Under the pieces are notes generated by a model. The model saw nothing but the letters and a program-made list of their open reading frames with translations, was not told the DNA's origin and ran no database searches. From Mycosarcoma maydis (lineage: Eukaryota; Basidiomycota; Ustilaginomycetes; Ustilaginales), in assembly GCF_000328475.2 (NCBI RefSeq), contig NC_026486.1, positions 434,001-498,000 on the forward strand: a stretch of 64,000 nt of DNA, read 5' to 3'. Both the position numbers and the translations under genes were made by a program. Shown here one piece after another: positions 53,946-63,992 of this stretch. Positions within the stretch are counted from its first letter, which is position 1, and every line of letters starts with the position of its first letter.

Positions 53946-55043
53946 ATGAATGGAAGGTACGACGCGACGTCGTCGCGGCCCAAAATCACGGTGCGACAAC
54001 TCGACCGAGACCACGCGAATTTCATACTCGAGAATGTCGATCTCTCGTTTGCCAATTCGCTGCGAAGGATCATGATTGCCGACATTCCAACGGTAGCGAT
54101 CGATATGGTGGAGATCAGGAACAATACCACTGTGCTGCCAGATGAGATGTTGGCGCATCGACTCGGTATGGTTCCGTTGCTTAGCATGGACTGCGCCAAG
54201 GCGCTGGTGGATCACAGGGTGCGTGTCTCTATCTTGCTCTCTTCTGAAGTCGAGCTGATCTTTAGCAGTGCGCTGATGACAAAAGTTGATGTTTTTTTTT
54301 TAATCCTGGTTCTTTCCATGTCGTAGGATTGCGCATGTGAAGACGGTTGCGATCGATGCTCAGTCGAACTCACACTGCGCGCGCGCTGCACGACACGCGG
54401 TAATCTCGAGGTGACTTCTCGAGACTTGATACGTTCGGACACGATCGAAAACGCAACGATTTACGATGACGATGCAATGGCCGAACCCGCTGCGCCCAAA
54501 CATCCGGATTTCGGACGTCCCGTCGGACACGATGGTTCCATCGCTCCGATCATGCTGGTCAAGATGTCCAAGGGGCAAGAACTCGATATTCGGTGCATCG
54601 CACGAAAGGGATTCGCCAAAGAGCATGCAAAATGGTCGCCCTGTTCAGCGGTTGGTTTCGAGTACGATCCGCACAACGCGCTCCGCCACACCACCTACTG
54701 GTACGAATTCGATGCTAAGCAAGAATGGCCCGAAGGACCCAACGCCGAATGCGAGGAACCGCCGCAGGAAGGCGCGCCGTTCGACTACAACAAGAAAGCC
54801 AGCAAGTTCTACTTTGATGTCGAAGCCAGCGGAAGCATGCACCCAGCCGAGATCGTAGAGACAGGGCTGGGATTGTTGGAGTACAGAGTGGCGCAGATCG
54901 TGCAAGAACTTAGCATGCTGGACGATCAACCCGGTGCCGGCGGTGTCGGGCCCATGGGCAACGGTATGATCGACTACGGTGGGCCTGGTGTCGCGATGGC
55001 CATGAACGGGTACCAGTCGCAGCCTGTAAACCCTTACGATTGA
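53946..55043 (+). CDS. RPB3: RNA polymerase II subunit Rpb3
   Basis: Two exons, 53946-54218 and 54327-55043, encode 329 residues; the intron starts GTGCGT, ends GTAG and falls between codons. The N-terminus [20 protein letters not shown] and the helix [20 protein letters not shown] form the alpha-like dimerisation domain that pairs with Rpb11. Just after the intron the zinc loop [17 protein letters not shown] carries four cysteines. The segment [15 protein letters not shown] and the following helix ([19 protein letters not shown]) complete the dimer domain. The Gly/Met-rich tail is typical of fungal Rpb3. It is part of the Pol II core assembly platform (Rpb3-10-11-12). All expected elements are present. 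Confidence 0.96.
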
Positions 55044-55302
55044 TTGCGCCTGTGTCGGACGCTGCAACTTTTCCACTGTACTTGTAGAGCCATGTGCCAT
55101 CATCATCGAACAGTCTTTCAACACAAGCGCTGCGTGCTTGAGTACAAGCTGTCAGCTCTGCCTCAAGCTCGCTACAAAAGATGGATTCGCTGTCACTAAC
55201 GAACAATGAGCCGCTCACCTGTGTAAAGATCACAATTACGGATCGAGTCCAGCAGCCTCTGTCCGATCAGATGATGGTCGAAACAAAAAAAATTACGAAT
55301 TG

Positions 55303-55310
55303 AAAAAAAA
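55303..55310 (-). terminator. Pol III T-run terminator of tRNA-Glu
   Basis: Eight T in a row on the minus strand, starting three bases after the tRNA 3' end. Confidence 0.8.
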
Positions 55311-55313
55311 GAG

Positions 55314-55412
55314 TTCCCGGCCAGGGAATCGAACCCTGATCTGAGCAGTTCAGTTGAGATCGTCGGATCGGTAACTGAGAGTGCCCTATACTAACCATTG
55401 TACTAACTGGGA
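55314..55412 (-). tRNA. tRNA-Glu(CTC) with a 27-nt intron
   Basis: On the minus strand the 5' acceptor half is TCCCAGT (55412-55406) and the 3' half GCCGGGA (55321-55315). They pair with one A-C mismatch and one G-T pair. The T arm CAGGG-TTCGATT-CCCTG is perfect. The anticodon stem GGGCA/TGCTC closes a loop reading CTCTCA-intron-C, giving anticodon CTC. The intron (55375-55349) is 27 nt, at the position one base 3' of the anticodon, the same length and place as in the tRNA-Asp at 880-978. The mature length is 72 nt. Confidence 0.9.
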
Positions 55413-55805
55413 GGTATTTGATATTTTTCTCCTGCGACCTATAACACATATAATGGTACAAGTTTCGAAAGCTGTCAGATCGTTTCGGTAGCATGACTGA
55501 CGCCATCTTGATTCTCATCGAGTCGGAGGCAGACAAGCTTTCATCGTCGTGTAACTCAATAGTGGGCTGGCCAACGCAATGAGACGCATTTCGGTTGCCC
55601 TGCTGTGCCCTGCTGACCGTCGTTTTGTCCCAGCTCAAGATTTACGATGGTGCCACCGATTCACATGCAAGATTGGTAGGGATTTTCGTTCACGGACGAG
55701 TTGCGTTGTTGCTGGATGCCACTGCATTTTGGAGATATTCGTGATTCAAGCACGAGGGTATATGTAAAAGGGTGAAAAGGCTCACATGTCATGATCCAGA
55801 GTTCT
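55413..55805. other. Spacer between tRNA-Glu and the GMC oxidase gene
   Basis: No gene is present. It contains the upstream flank of the tRNA and the 3' flank of the oxidase gene; one ATTCGTGATTC motif lies near 55737. Confidence 0.55.
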
Positions 55806-57710
55806 TCACCTGGCGAGAATGGTGTCGGCCGCCTTCTCGGCAACACCGTAGAGCGTTGAGCTTAGGTGGGCCGAGATCTGTACTGGCAACACGCTCGCAT
55901 CTACCACTCGTACGTTGGAAGTGCCGTACACCTTGAACTTGGCATCCACCACGGCGCCCAGGGATCTGCTTCCCATGGCGGCGGTTCCCAGTTGGTGGCT
56001 GACCGCCGCAAATCCGCTTCCGCCATTTGGCAGGGTGCCGAGGATCCAATCGCGCCACCTGCTGTATCTGCCCGAATTGGGTCCGTCTGGAATGAGCGAG
56101 AATCCAGGCGTGGTTTCGCCATTGTAGGTGAGAGATCTGAGGTTGCTGTTCTGCAGCACTCGACGAGAAGCTCGTAGCGAGGCCACTTGCATATCCATGT
56201 CGATGGGAAGGCCAAAGTAGTTGGGGTCGATTCGGGCGCCATCGTATGGGTTCTGCGAGGTAGCTCGGATCGAGCCACGTGAGAAGGGAAGGAGAGTCCA
56301 AATGTCGATTCCATACGAGTTGGCTGGGAAGCCAGTATCGAAGAACAGCTCCACGACTGGTGCCTTTTGATCAAAGATCAACGAGATGGCCGAACGCCAC
56401 TGTGCCAACACACCTTCCTTGGATGCAACATGTCCTTGTGACAGAAGCTGGTTGGCCCAGCCGTCAAGGTTGGATGTGATGTAGCTGCGAACGGCGGTCG
56501 AGTTGGACATGATCTGTTGAATGTTGGGCATCGCAATAGTGGCTGAAGGTCCCCCACCGGCGTAGTTGACATTGGCACGCGAGCCGATCGTCGTCATGGT
56601 CTGATCCTGCAAGTTCTTGCCTACACCGGCAAGCTCGATCCTCTGATCGACACCGATTGAGTTGAGGTCGGTTTTGGCACCTACGCCCGAGCGCTGCAGC
56701 AAGACGGGAGTATTGAGCGCGCCGGCAGCCAGGATGACTTCTTTGTTGGCTACCAATCGAATCTGATTGCCGTTACGGCCTTGCTGCACCACCACTCCGG
56801 AACTGCGAAGCAAGTTGCTGGATGTTGCTGCGTCCCAGAGCAAATTCTTCGCCATGGTACCGGTGAGGATAGTGAGGTTGTCCCTGTTCTGCACGGGCGT
56901 ATAGTAGGCAGAAGCAGCAGAGGTTCGCTGACCATTGACGCCGATCGAGTTGGGCGTAAAGGCGACCGAGTTGGCCTGACCGGAACATTGATCATCGACC
57001 TGTTGCACGCCGAGCGTTTCGCCGACCGCTTTGATGAAAGCGGGTTGCTGAGGACCGGTAAACATACGTTTCCACTGTTGTGAGGCGCCACCGACGTTGG
57101 TTGTGCTCCTGCGGTTGTTGTTGCGGATCTGGGTAAAGCCGATCTCGAGCGGTCCGCTGGTACCGTGAACGCTAGGGTCCCATTTCGCACCGAGATTTCT
57201 CTGGTCTTGGTTGGGCGCGACAAAGTTTTCACTCTTCTTCATATAACCCAACAGCCCATTCCAGTTCCAGCCTGCATCGGCAGAGTTGATCAGCGCTCCA
57301 AGTGCGTCGTATTGGGCGCGAGAAGCACGATTCCATGCAGCTCCGTTGATGCTTGTGCTGCCACCGAGAGTACGGCCACCCAAGGGGGCTTTCGTGCGAC
57401 CGCCCACTTGCGGAACGGTGTTGAATTTGAACGTCAAGTCATTGCCGAACGCTTTGCCGTAGTTGTCGACGTTGTAGACATCAGGGTTGGCACGTTCGTC
57501 GTTACCAGCTTCGATGACGAGAACCTTTACCGCAGAGTTAGCGGATAGTCGGTTAGCAACAGTGAGTCCCGCAAGGCCACCTCCGACAATGATGTAGTCG
57601 TATTTGTTGTTCGAAATTTTGGATGCATCTGTGACGATGGCAGCCGACACGGAAGAGAGGGATAGTAGCACAATGCCTGCGAGAGCGGCGAATGGCTTTG
57701 TGAGATGCAT
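55806..57710 (-). CDS. Secreted GMC oxidoreductase (glucose/alcohol oxidase type)
   Basis: This single exon encodes 634 residues. A signal peptide is evident: MHLTKPFAALAGIVLLSLSS, with likely cleavage after an Ala near residue 23-24. The FAD-binding Rossmann loop YIIVGGGLAGLTVANRLS lies at about 40-57, with VLVIEAGN as its second strand. The second flavin signature region has GGSTSINGAAWNR. Near the C-terminus the catalytic pair is visible: His in SHQLGTAAMGSRSLGAVVD and His in VQISAHLSSTLYGVAEKAAD. A His-His pair is seen in glucose and aryl-alcohol oxidases, as opposed to the His-Asn of choline oxidases. Such enzymes use O2 and release H2O2 outside the cell. The sugar or alcohol substrate cannot be predicted. 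A TATA box lies 189 bp upstream. Confidence 0.9.
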   Translation of the reverse strand: MHLTKPFAALAGIVLLSLSSVSAAIVTDASKISNNKYDYIIVGGGLAGLTVANRLSANSAVKVLVIEAGNDERANPDVYNVDNYGKAFGNDLTFKFNTVPQVGGRTKAPLGGRTLGGSTSINGAAWNRASRAQYDALGALINSADAGWNWNGLLGYMKKSENFVAPNQDQRNLGAKWDPSVHGTSGPLEIGFTQIRNNNRRSTTNVGGASQQWKRMFTGPQQPAFIKAVGETLGVQQVDDQCSGQANSVAFTPNSIGVNGQRTSAASAYYTPVQNRDNLTILTGTMAKNLLWDAATSSNLLRSSGVVVQQGRNGNQIRLVANKEVILAAGALNTPVLLQRSGVGAKTDLNSIGVDQRIELAGVGKNLQDQTMTTIGSRANVNYAGGGPSATIAMPNIQQIMSNSTAVRSYITSNLDGWANQLLSQGHVASKEGVLAQWRSAISLIFDQKAPVVELFFDTGFPANSYGIDIWTLLPFSRGSIRATSQNPYDGARIDPNYFGLPIDMDMQVASLRASRRVLQNSNLRSLTYNGETTPGFSLIPDGPNSGRYSRWRDWILGTLPNGGSGFAAVSHQLGTAAMGSRSLGAVVDAKFKVYGTSNVRVVDASVLPVQISAHLSSTLYGVAEKAADTILAR

Positions 57711-57898
57711 TCTGCTCTACTTTCCGGACGGTAGTCGGGATCGTGTGTGTTGAGGTGTGTTTGGGGGTAACGGTAGCAAGTCCTATCCAGGCTTGGGGAT
57801 GGATGCAGGAGCGGCGTGTCGTGAGAAGGTATGCTACGCTTATGGATGAGCTTCCTCTGTGAGCAAAGGGCCTATCGGTGGGCCATGGCCTGGGCTAC

Positions 57899-57905
57899 AT
57901 ATATA
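57899..57905 (-). promoter_or_regulatory. TATA box of the GMC oxidase gene
   Basis: On the minus strand TATATAT lies 189 bp before the ATG, within an otherwise mixed sequence. A TATA promoter fits a regulated, secreted enzyme. Confidence 0.45.
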
Positions 57906-58554
57906 CACTTGCATGGCTATCTCGCGCAACAAGACCTTTCAAGATCCCTGCGGATCCTTGAAACCACCACATGTAGCTGGGGAGTCGAGGCAGTGCACGG
58001 CCGGTTTCATTGAATCAAAGCTGGTATACGGAAGAAGACCCACATCGATTGCGAATGGTGATTGTCGGCCTTGTCTGGCCCGCAGCCGGCCCACTTGCAC
58101 AATCAGCGTGGGTGAAGCAAGCGAACCACTGAACACCATCCGCTGCTAAATTCGCTTGCCGGATGTAGGCTGATAGGCGACGAATGACAGGCAGTTGGGT
58201 GTGGGCGGGGGAGTCAAGAGGGCTTCGCTGTCTGACTCTGCGCTAATCCCTCTGTATGCATCGCCGCGGGGCATTATTCGTTAACATCGTACAGATTTTC
58301 TTGGTGGTTTCTGACGCCAAAAGCTTCAAATCGCACCTCAACACAGAGACACATGTCTTTGGACTTCCCCCGCCCTACGCTTGCTCTCTCATTCACGAAC
58401 AACACGAGAACATTAGCGTTTTGTGAGACATGAGTTGCCGGACAATCGTGATGTAGTGGATGCGCTTTGGTCTGAGTCTGGAGGAGCGGGACCGTCAAGA
58501 CGGAACTCCGCGCACAACGTCACTCCGTCCGGCTGGCCAGAGACGCTGCTCGCT

Positions 58555-58594
58555 CGCTTAATCGCTTAATCGCTTGCTCGCTTGCTCGTTTGCT
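58555..58594. repeat. Five tandem 8-bp units (CGCTTAAT/CGCTTGCT)
   Basis: CGCTTAAT occurs twice, then CGCTTGCT twice and CGTTTGCT once, directly adjacent. The change in the middle suggests stepwise duplication. Confidence 0.85.
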
Positions 58595-60268
58595 CGCTGG
58601 TCCGCTCCTGTTTTAGAATGGGGTTGCGGTTCGAGCTCGCCTAATGCTCGTGGGTCTGCTGCTACCCTGCGCCACCTTTTTCCTTTGTCATCTCCATCGT
58701 CTCGAACTCCCAAACCTCGGTCCTTCTTTTCACGGCTTCATCACGGTTTTTGACGTACAGAACTCCTCCATCTTGAGCACTCGGGTCGCCGCTCACACCC
58801 GACTAACCAAGCGCCCAAGTCACGAGTTGCTCTGGTTGTTGAAACAGATAGAAAAAAAAACTGCATATCTTTTTACCTGCTTGAGCAAACAAATCAGAGT
58901 TCCGAACGTGGATTTGATAGGTACCCGAAATGCACCCTAAACTCGTGATTTGCGCCCGACCTGTCCACGAGCTCTGAAATTGCCAAACGCTTGTGCCACT
59001 TGCCTATTTCATTTTCACGATTCTGTAACTTCGAACAGTCTTGGGTTTTCGGAAATCGGAATTTTCGTAACTCGGAATAATTTCATCGTTGCGAGACATG
59101 GCTAATCGACGATTCGTGATTTTGAATGTGAATGACTACTCTGAGGATATTGCGAGACCAACGTGCAAGTCATGAGTTCGTCTCTTGGACTCTCAGAGCA
59201 GCATCTGGCTTGTTGCATCATTGTGCTTTCCGCTCTTGCAAATGTCCATTTTAAAAGTCATAGGTAATTGAACCCCGACCATCATTAGTCCGCTTGCAGA
59301 ACGTGAGATCGTTGAGACTTTCCGACTTCCGGAACGTCTCGCAGCTGAACGTAGATGGAACGTAGATGAATCGCTTCGGATAAAGGTGGCTGTATCTAGA
59401 TCTCGTCCGCCTCCCTCTGCGGTGCTTGTCGTTGTTTTGCAAAAACGGCGAATTTGCCGAAATAGTGGTTTGGTTCACTTTGAACTTGGCTTCGAGCTTT
59501 GCGCAAGTCGACCATATCCGATTGCAGAGGCGGAGAACGATCAAAGAGAGAGGTCCATGTACCATACACCATGCACGATGATGTCAAAGCAATGGTATGT
59601 CGTACGCTTCTGCCGAAGAGCGACAGGAGGGGCAACGACAGATTTGGTTTTCTGTAAGTGCCGATATTGTTGATGGTCAGAGACGATAGTAATAGCGGTC
59701 CGTTTCTATCACCCGATGTGAAGTAGTTTCCTACCAGTCCTTTGCATCTGCGGCTTTGGGCAAAGCAACTTTCGTGTATGTCGGCGTGATCTTTTTCCTT
59801 CGCTCAATCACTATCTGAACGGTGTGTCAACGGAGTCTTTCCCAGATTTGCGACGTCTTCAGCCTAACGATAAAATCTATAACCCAAGCGAGAAGCGTTT
59901 GTTTTCCTTGAACTGCAGCCCTCGAGGTCAGAATGGATCAAATCGCTGTTTGCCTTACATTCAATCAGCGAAGCTATCTGATCAAACGCACCCTGCTGGT
60001 CATTCAAGCCGAATGCGTCCATTGAATCTACAAATTGGCTCGGTACGACAGATGAGATGGAGTGGCTTTGGAATTGTTTATGGACTCATGTTAGCGTCTA
60101 GCTTCGGCAGTCGGCTTTGCTGAGCCAGAGCATAGCCTGATACTGAACTGGTGTTGGTCGATCTGCTCCTCCTCCCTTGAACACGGCATGAGGTAATCGG
60201 ATTGAGCATGAAGCAAGCAAAACCATGGATATAAGGGGCCGCTTTCTGAGTGGAGGATGCCAATGTTT

Positions 60269-60980
60269 TTACTTAGACCGCTTGCTCGCGTCGGTTTCGG
60301 CAGCTCCAGGTGCACGTTTGCGTTTGGCACTTGATGAGGCTGGTGTACTGTCCTCCTCGTCCGATTCTTGAATTTCTGACATCGCCGATAAACCCAGATG
60401 GCGTTGGTACAAGGTAAGTGAACGGACTTCAGATGGACATTGAGCCACCCTCATCTAAACAGACAGCAGATGGGCATCGAGCGCGGTATCTTACCTGGAT
60501 CATCGTCTTCGTTGTCGTCCTCTTGGGATTCGTGAAAGTCCTCATCTTCCGATTCGTCTTCGTCGTGCTACACCGAGATGATTTGGGAGGATTCAAGTAG
60601 GTAGCAATAGCGGAGTCAATGCTTCGGCGATGGACAATGCAATGAATCGAAACGGTGCGACTCACATCTTCCAACAGGTACGAGAGTCCCACATGTCCGC
60701 TTTCGTCTTGATCCGCCGACGACTCGTACTCGCACTCTTCCTCTTGCTCTCCCTCATCTCCCTCCTCACCATCATCATCATCCCCTTCTCGCCCAGGTTC
60801 GTCCTGACCAGCCTCGTCTGCCTCTTCCACCCGGTCATCGCCATTCTCGATGGTCTTTGCGGAATCTTGCTTCGACGCATCCTCTTTCCACGTGGTCAGT
60901 GGATCGTCGACAGCCCTGTCTGCTGCCGTCGCTGCCGTCGCTGCCGTCGCTGCCTTTGCTGGTGTCTTTGATTCAGTCAT
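60269..60980 (-). CDS. Small acidic nuclear-type protein, unknown family
   Basis: Three minus-strand exons (60980-60666, 60567-60495 and 60375-60269) join in matching phases to 164 residues. The introns are GTGAGT..GTAG and GTAAGA..CAG; reading through the second would hit a stop within nine codons, and splicing to the CAG at 60376-60378 restores the acidic frame. The protein starts MTESKTPAKAATAA, has an Ala-rich head, a long Asp/Glu-rich middle, a short conserved-looking hydrophobic patch HVGLSYLLED, a second acidic block and a basic SSSAKRKRAPG patch that could be a nuclear signal. The overall design resembles histone chaperones or chromatin-complex accessory subunits, but I do not recognise a family. 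Confidence 0.65.
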
Positions 60981-61276
60981 CTGAGTTGCACTTGCTACTT
61001 CTTGGCCGGAGGTTACTTAGGAATCGAGTTCGAAAACGCGCCGGTGTAAGAACAAACGCCAAGAGTGTTGGTTGGACGAGCATGATCTGTGCTTCTCTCG
61101 CTCCGGCTGGCCAAGTCTGACAAGTTATAACTTAGCGCTCGTGTCTAACTTCATTTACAATTCGTAATTTACGCGACAAGAACCAAAAGACGTGAAAATG
61201 CGACCGTACTGTTACATGGCAGTGTCGTAACAGATGGCCAAATGTGAATTGTACATGGTACGCAGTGGCTGCTTTG

Positions 61277-62002
61277 TCACCATTTCTTAACCAACCTCTG
61301 GCTGGACGGATCTTTCAAGATCGCGCTCTGCACCTCTTGACTGCGCTCTGTTAGTAACGGTCTCGTTTTGGCCCATGCAATGTGATTTTCTCTCATCTTG
61401 GCGTACTCCGCATTTTTCCATATCTTCTCGTCTAGTATCTGCTTGAATATCCGAGCAGCTTCGACCTTGTTGGGCTCTTGATTTTGCACCGCTAGCCTCT
61501 CAATCTCGGTCCTCTTACCCTTCGCTGCCCTACCTGTGCTGTGCTGCTTTGATCGCTGAGTATGAGCACGGTCTCGGTCGTCTTGGTAGATATACTTCTT
61601 GCCACCTTTGTGGTTCGCATAACGCCTCGCACGTGTAAAACCCATCTGTACAAATTTCCGTGCCATGTCAGCTCCCACAAAGTCGTCCTGCGAAACGTAT
61701 GCAAGGAAGATCTCGCAGAGCTTGTTGGAAGAGGCGGTGGCTGTGGGTGGATCTTTGAAGCGCCAGTGCGGCAGCAGTTCGGATTTGTACGGTTCCACCA
61801 TAAGCACTCCCTGTTCTCCCACACCTGTGCGGTATAGATGGGGATGGGTTCGAAGGTCGAGTGAGGCGTAGGGGAGCGAGTAAGGGAACTTTGAAGAGCC
61901 GCAAGATGCGCTTGTCGGTCTGGGTCTCGATGGATCGCGCTGTGGGCTGGTTGACGACGATGCGGCCAAACAACCGGAGGCGGAGGAGCGTGTGCTGACC
62001 AT
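61277..62002 (-). CDS. DUF4385 family protein
   Basis: This single exon encodes 241 residues from the ATG of MVSTRSSASG; the frame continues upstream only through non-ATG codons. After a Ser-rich head of about 35 residues comes the conserved core: DLRTHPHLYRTGVGEQGVLM, VEPYKSELLPHWRFK, DDFVGADMARKFVQMGFTRARRY and ANHKGGKKY. From memory this matches DUF4385, a family found in bacteria and fungi with no assigned activity. The C-terminal third is basic and helical (ARIFKQILDEKIWKN, then ENHIAWAKTRPLL), which might bind nucleic acid. Function unknown. The upstream spacer to the MFS gene is shared and divergent (454 bp). Confidence 0.75.
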   Translation of the reverse strand: MVSTRSSASGCLAASSSTSPQRDPSRPRPTSASCGSSKFPYSLPYASLDLRTHPHLYRTGVGEQGVLMVEPYKSELLPHWRFKDPPTATASSNKLCEIFLAYVSQDDFVGADMARKFVQMGFTRARRYANHKGGKKYIYQDDRDRAHTQRSKQHSTGRAAKGKRTEIERLAVQNQEPNKVEAARIFKQILDEKIWKNAEYAKMRENHIAWAKTRPLLTERSQEVQSAILKDPSSQRLVKKW

Positions 62003-62456
62003 CTCGATCCGTGGAACACAATGCGCGTGTGCAAGAATGCGATGGTATGCCAAGCTCAATGCTGATGATGCAAACAATCAAGATGTAGATCCGAACTCGT
62101 CCGTAAAAAGAATGTTCAAGCGTGAAGTGTAGAGTCGTGAGACAGCTGCTAGTGTCGAGGTATTACGCCGTGACGGCTATGAATCACGAATGGCGGTTAA
62201 TCGTGAATTACACATGGCGGATGCTCGGTTATCCAAGCCAAAGCAACGCGCTCAGGCATGTGCAAGATAGCCGCGCACAAACTTTTCAATGTTGGAGCAA
62301 CCGAAGCTTCTGTTCCCACCACAACATCTGCATAACTACTTTACATCTTCGCGTCATCCCTCTGTGTAGAGTTACGATTTGTAGGCGACAGGATCGTATC
62401 AATTCGTATCTCAGAGTCGCGTCGATTACGTGCTCATCACCGTCTCAATCATCGCA
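62003..62456. promoter_or_regulatory. Divergent promoter region of the DUF4385 and MFS genes
   Basis: This 454-bp spacer carries AGTCGTGAG (about 62132), AATCACG (62182) and AATCGTG (62199). No TATA box was recognised. Confidence 0.5.
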
Positions 62457-63992
62457 ATGTCGAATCGAACACAAGAAAACACTCCGTTGCTCATAGCACA
62501 GTCTCGACCCTCTTCCTATCATGGCGCCTCCACTAGTCCCACAACGGCACCGGTACCAGCACGCAAAGCAACACCTCTTCCACACAAGCAGCTCTTCGTA
62601 CTATGCCTCATGCGCATGACCGAACCCATCTCGTTCACCGTCATCTTTCCGTTTGTCAACGCTATGCTTCGTGCCAATCTTCCTTCCTCTGTTCCGTCGT
62701 CGCAACTCGGCTACTACGCGGGCATTGTAGAATCAGCTTTCGCTTTCGTCCAGTTTCTCACCATCTTCTGGTGGGCTCGGCTGTCCGATCGTATCGGACG
62801 CAAACCTGTACTTCTCATCGGGCTGTTGGGGTCATTTCTTTCTGTCAACGCGTTTGGATTTGCAAAGACGTTCCCGCAGATGGTGCTCGCAAGGTCGATT
62901 GCCGGATTGATGAACGGTAACATTGCCATACTGAAAAGCGTACTCGCCGAGATCACGGATGAGACAAACCAGGCGAGAGCGTTCAGTTTGATTCCACTGT
63001 GCTTTGCGGTTGGGTCGATTGTCGGCAATGCGTTGGGAGGCTGGTTGGTAGATGTGGGCGAGGGAGAGTGGTGGCAGAAGCATCCTTTCTGGTTGCCGTG
63101 TGGCATCGCTAGCTGCTTCAACCTTTGTGCAATTGTTTTGGGTAGTTTGTTTCTCAAGGAGACGCTACCGACCATGGCACGTTCAAAAGGTCAAGATTCG
63201 CCACACCAAAACGAACAGCAACAGGTCATGGTGGAGGAAGAGAGAGCTCCCTCGATCTCGTCTATTTTATCCTCACCTTTGATTCGTAGAGTGTTAGGTA
63301 CGCAAATGGGGCTCACCTTTCTCAACGCATGTCATGCCGCACTGCTCCCTCTGTTTTGCTACACCTCAATCGCTCACGGTGGTCTCTCTCTCTCATCATC
63401 CGACATCGGCACTGTCCTCGCCGTCAATGGTGCGTTCACGATCTTTATCCAGCTCATTCTCTTTCCGACACTGGAACGACGGCTCGGTGGACCACAACGT
63501 GTCTACACTCGCGTTACTGCCTGTCTACCCTTTCTCTGGCTCTGCTTCCCGATCGCTCACCTACTCGCCATCCGACACCCAGACAGCAAAGCCAAGCCAA
63601 TGGTAGCTTTGTTTCTATCCATCATCCTCAAAGGTATCAGCAACATGTCGATCGTCAGCAGCAATCTGTTGGTCAACGATTCCGCCCCGACCAGAAGCAG
63701 TCTAGCTACAATGAATAGCATCAGCCAAATGGCGGGCTGTTTGAGCAGGACCGTGGGACCAACATTCAGCACGAGCCTGTTTGCGCTCAGTACGAGCAAA
63801 GAGCTGTTGGGCGGGCACTTTAGTTGGTTGGTCATGTTCACGATCAGCACCACTGTATGGCTGTTGACGTTAAAGGTAAAGGCGCCGGAGAAGGCGTCGT
63901 GGAGAATCAAGGCTCAGCAAGAGGCAGCAGCATTCGAGTCGCAAGAGTCGAGACAGAACCAACAAATACAGACGCAAATACACGCTCGGTGA
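62457..63992 (+). CDS. Major facilitator superfamily transporter (DHA1-like)
   Basis: This single exon encodes 511 residues from the ATG of MSNRTQENTPLL; no earlier ATG is in frame. After a 50-residue cytosolic head there are about 12 hydrophobic segments in two groups of six, separated by a hydrophilic loop near residues 240-280 (rich in Gln and Glu). The signature between helices 2 and 3, WARLSDRIGRKPVLLIG, is the classic MFS motif A. Helix 4 has LARSIAGLMNGNIAILKS and helix 5 a Gly-rich GSIVGNALGGWL. The overall pattern resembles the fungal and plant zinc-induced-facilitator-like branch of drug:H+ antiporters. The substrate is unknown. The Gln-rich C-terminus ends at a TGA just before the right edge of the window. 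Confidence 0.88.
   Translation: MSNRTQENTPLLIAQSRPSSYHGASTSPTTAPVPARKATPLPHKQLFVLCLMRMTEPISFTVIFPFVNAMLRANLPSSVPSSQLGYYAGIVESAFAFVQFLTIFWWARLSDRIGRKPVLLIGLLGSFLSVNAFGFAKTFPQMVLARSIAGLMNGNIAILKSVLAEITDETNQARAFSLIPLCFAVGSIVGNALGGWLVDVGEGEWWQKHPFWLPCGIASCFNLCAIVLGSLFLKETLPTMARSKGQDSPHQNEQQQVMVEEERAPSISSILSSPLIRRVLGTQMGLTFLNACHAALLPLFCYTSIAHGGLSLSSSDIGTVLAVNGAFTIFIQLILFPTLERRLGGPQRVYTRVTACLPFLWLCFPIAHLLAIRHPDSKAKPMVALFLSIILKGISNMSIVSSNLLVNDSAPTRSSLATMNSISQMAGCLSRTVGPTFSTSLFALSTSKELLGGHFSWLVMFTISTTVWLLTLKVKAPEKASWRIKAQQEAAAFESQESRQNQQIQTQIHAR

Larger units (their letters stand above)
57711..60268. other. Gene-free stretch, about 2.6 kb
   Basis: No gene is supported. The left part is the promoter of the GMC oxidase. 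Five 8-bp tandem units lie at 58555-58594, a doubled GAACGTAGATG at 59347-59369, and one dispersed motif near 59110. Open frames are all below 105 codons and lack features. Confidence 0.5.
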
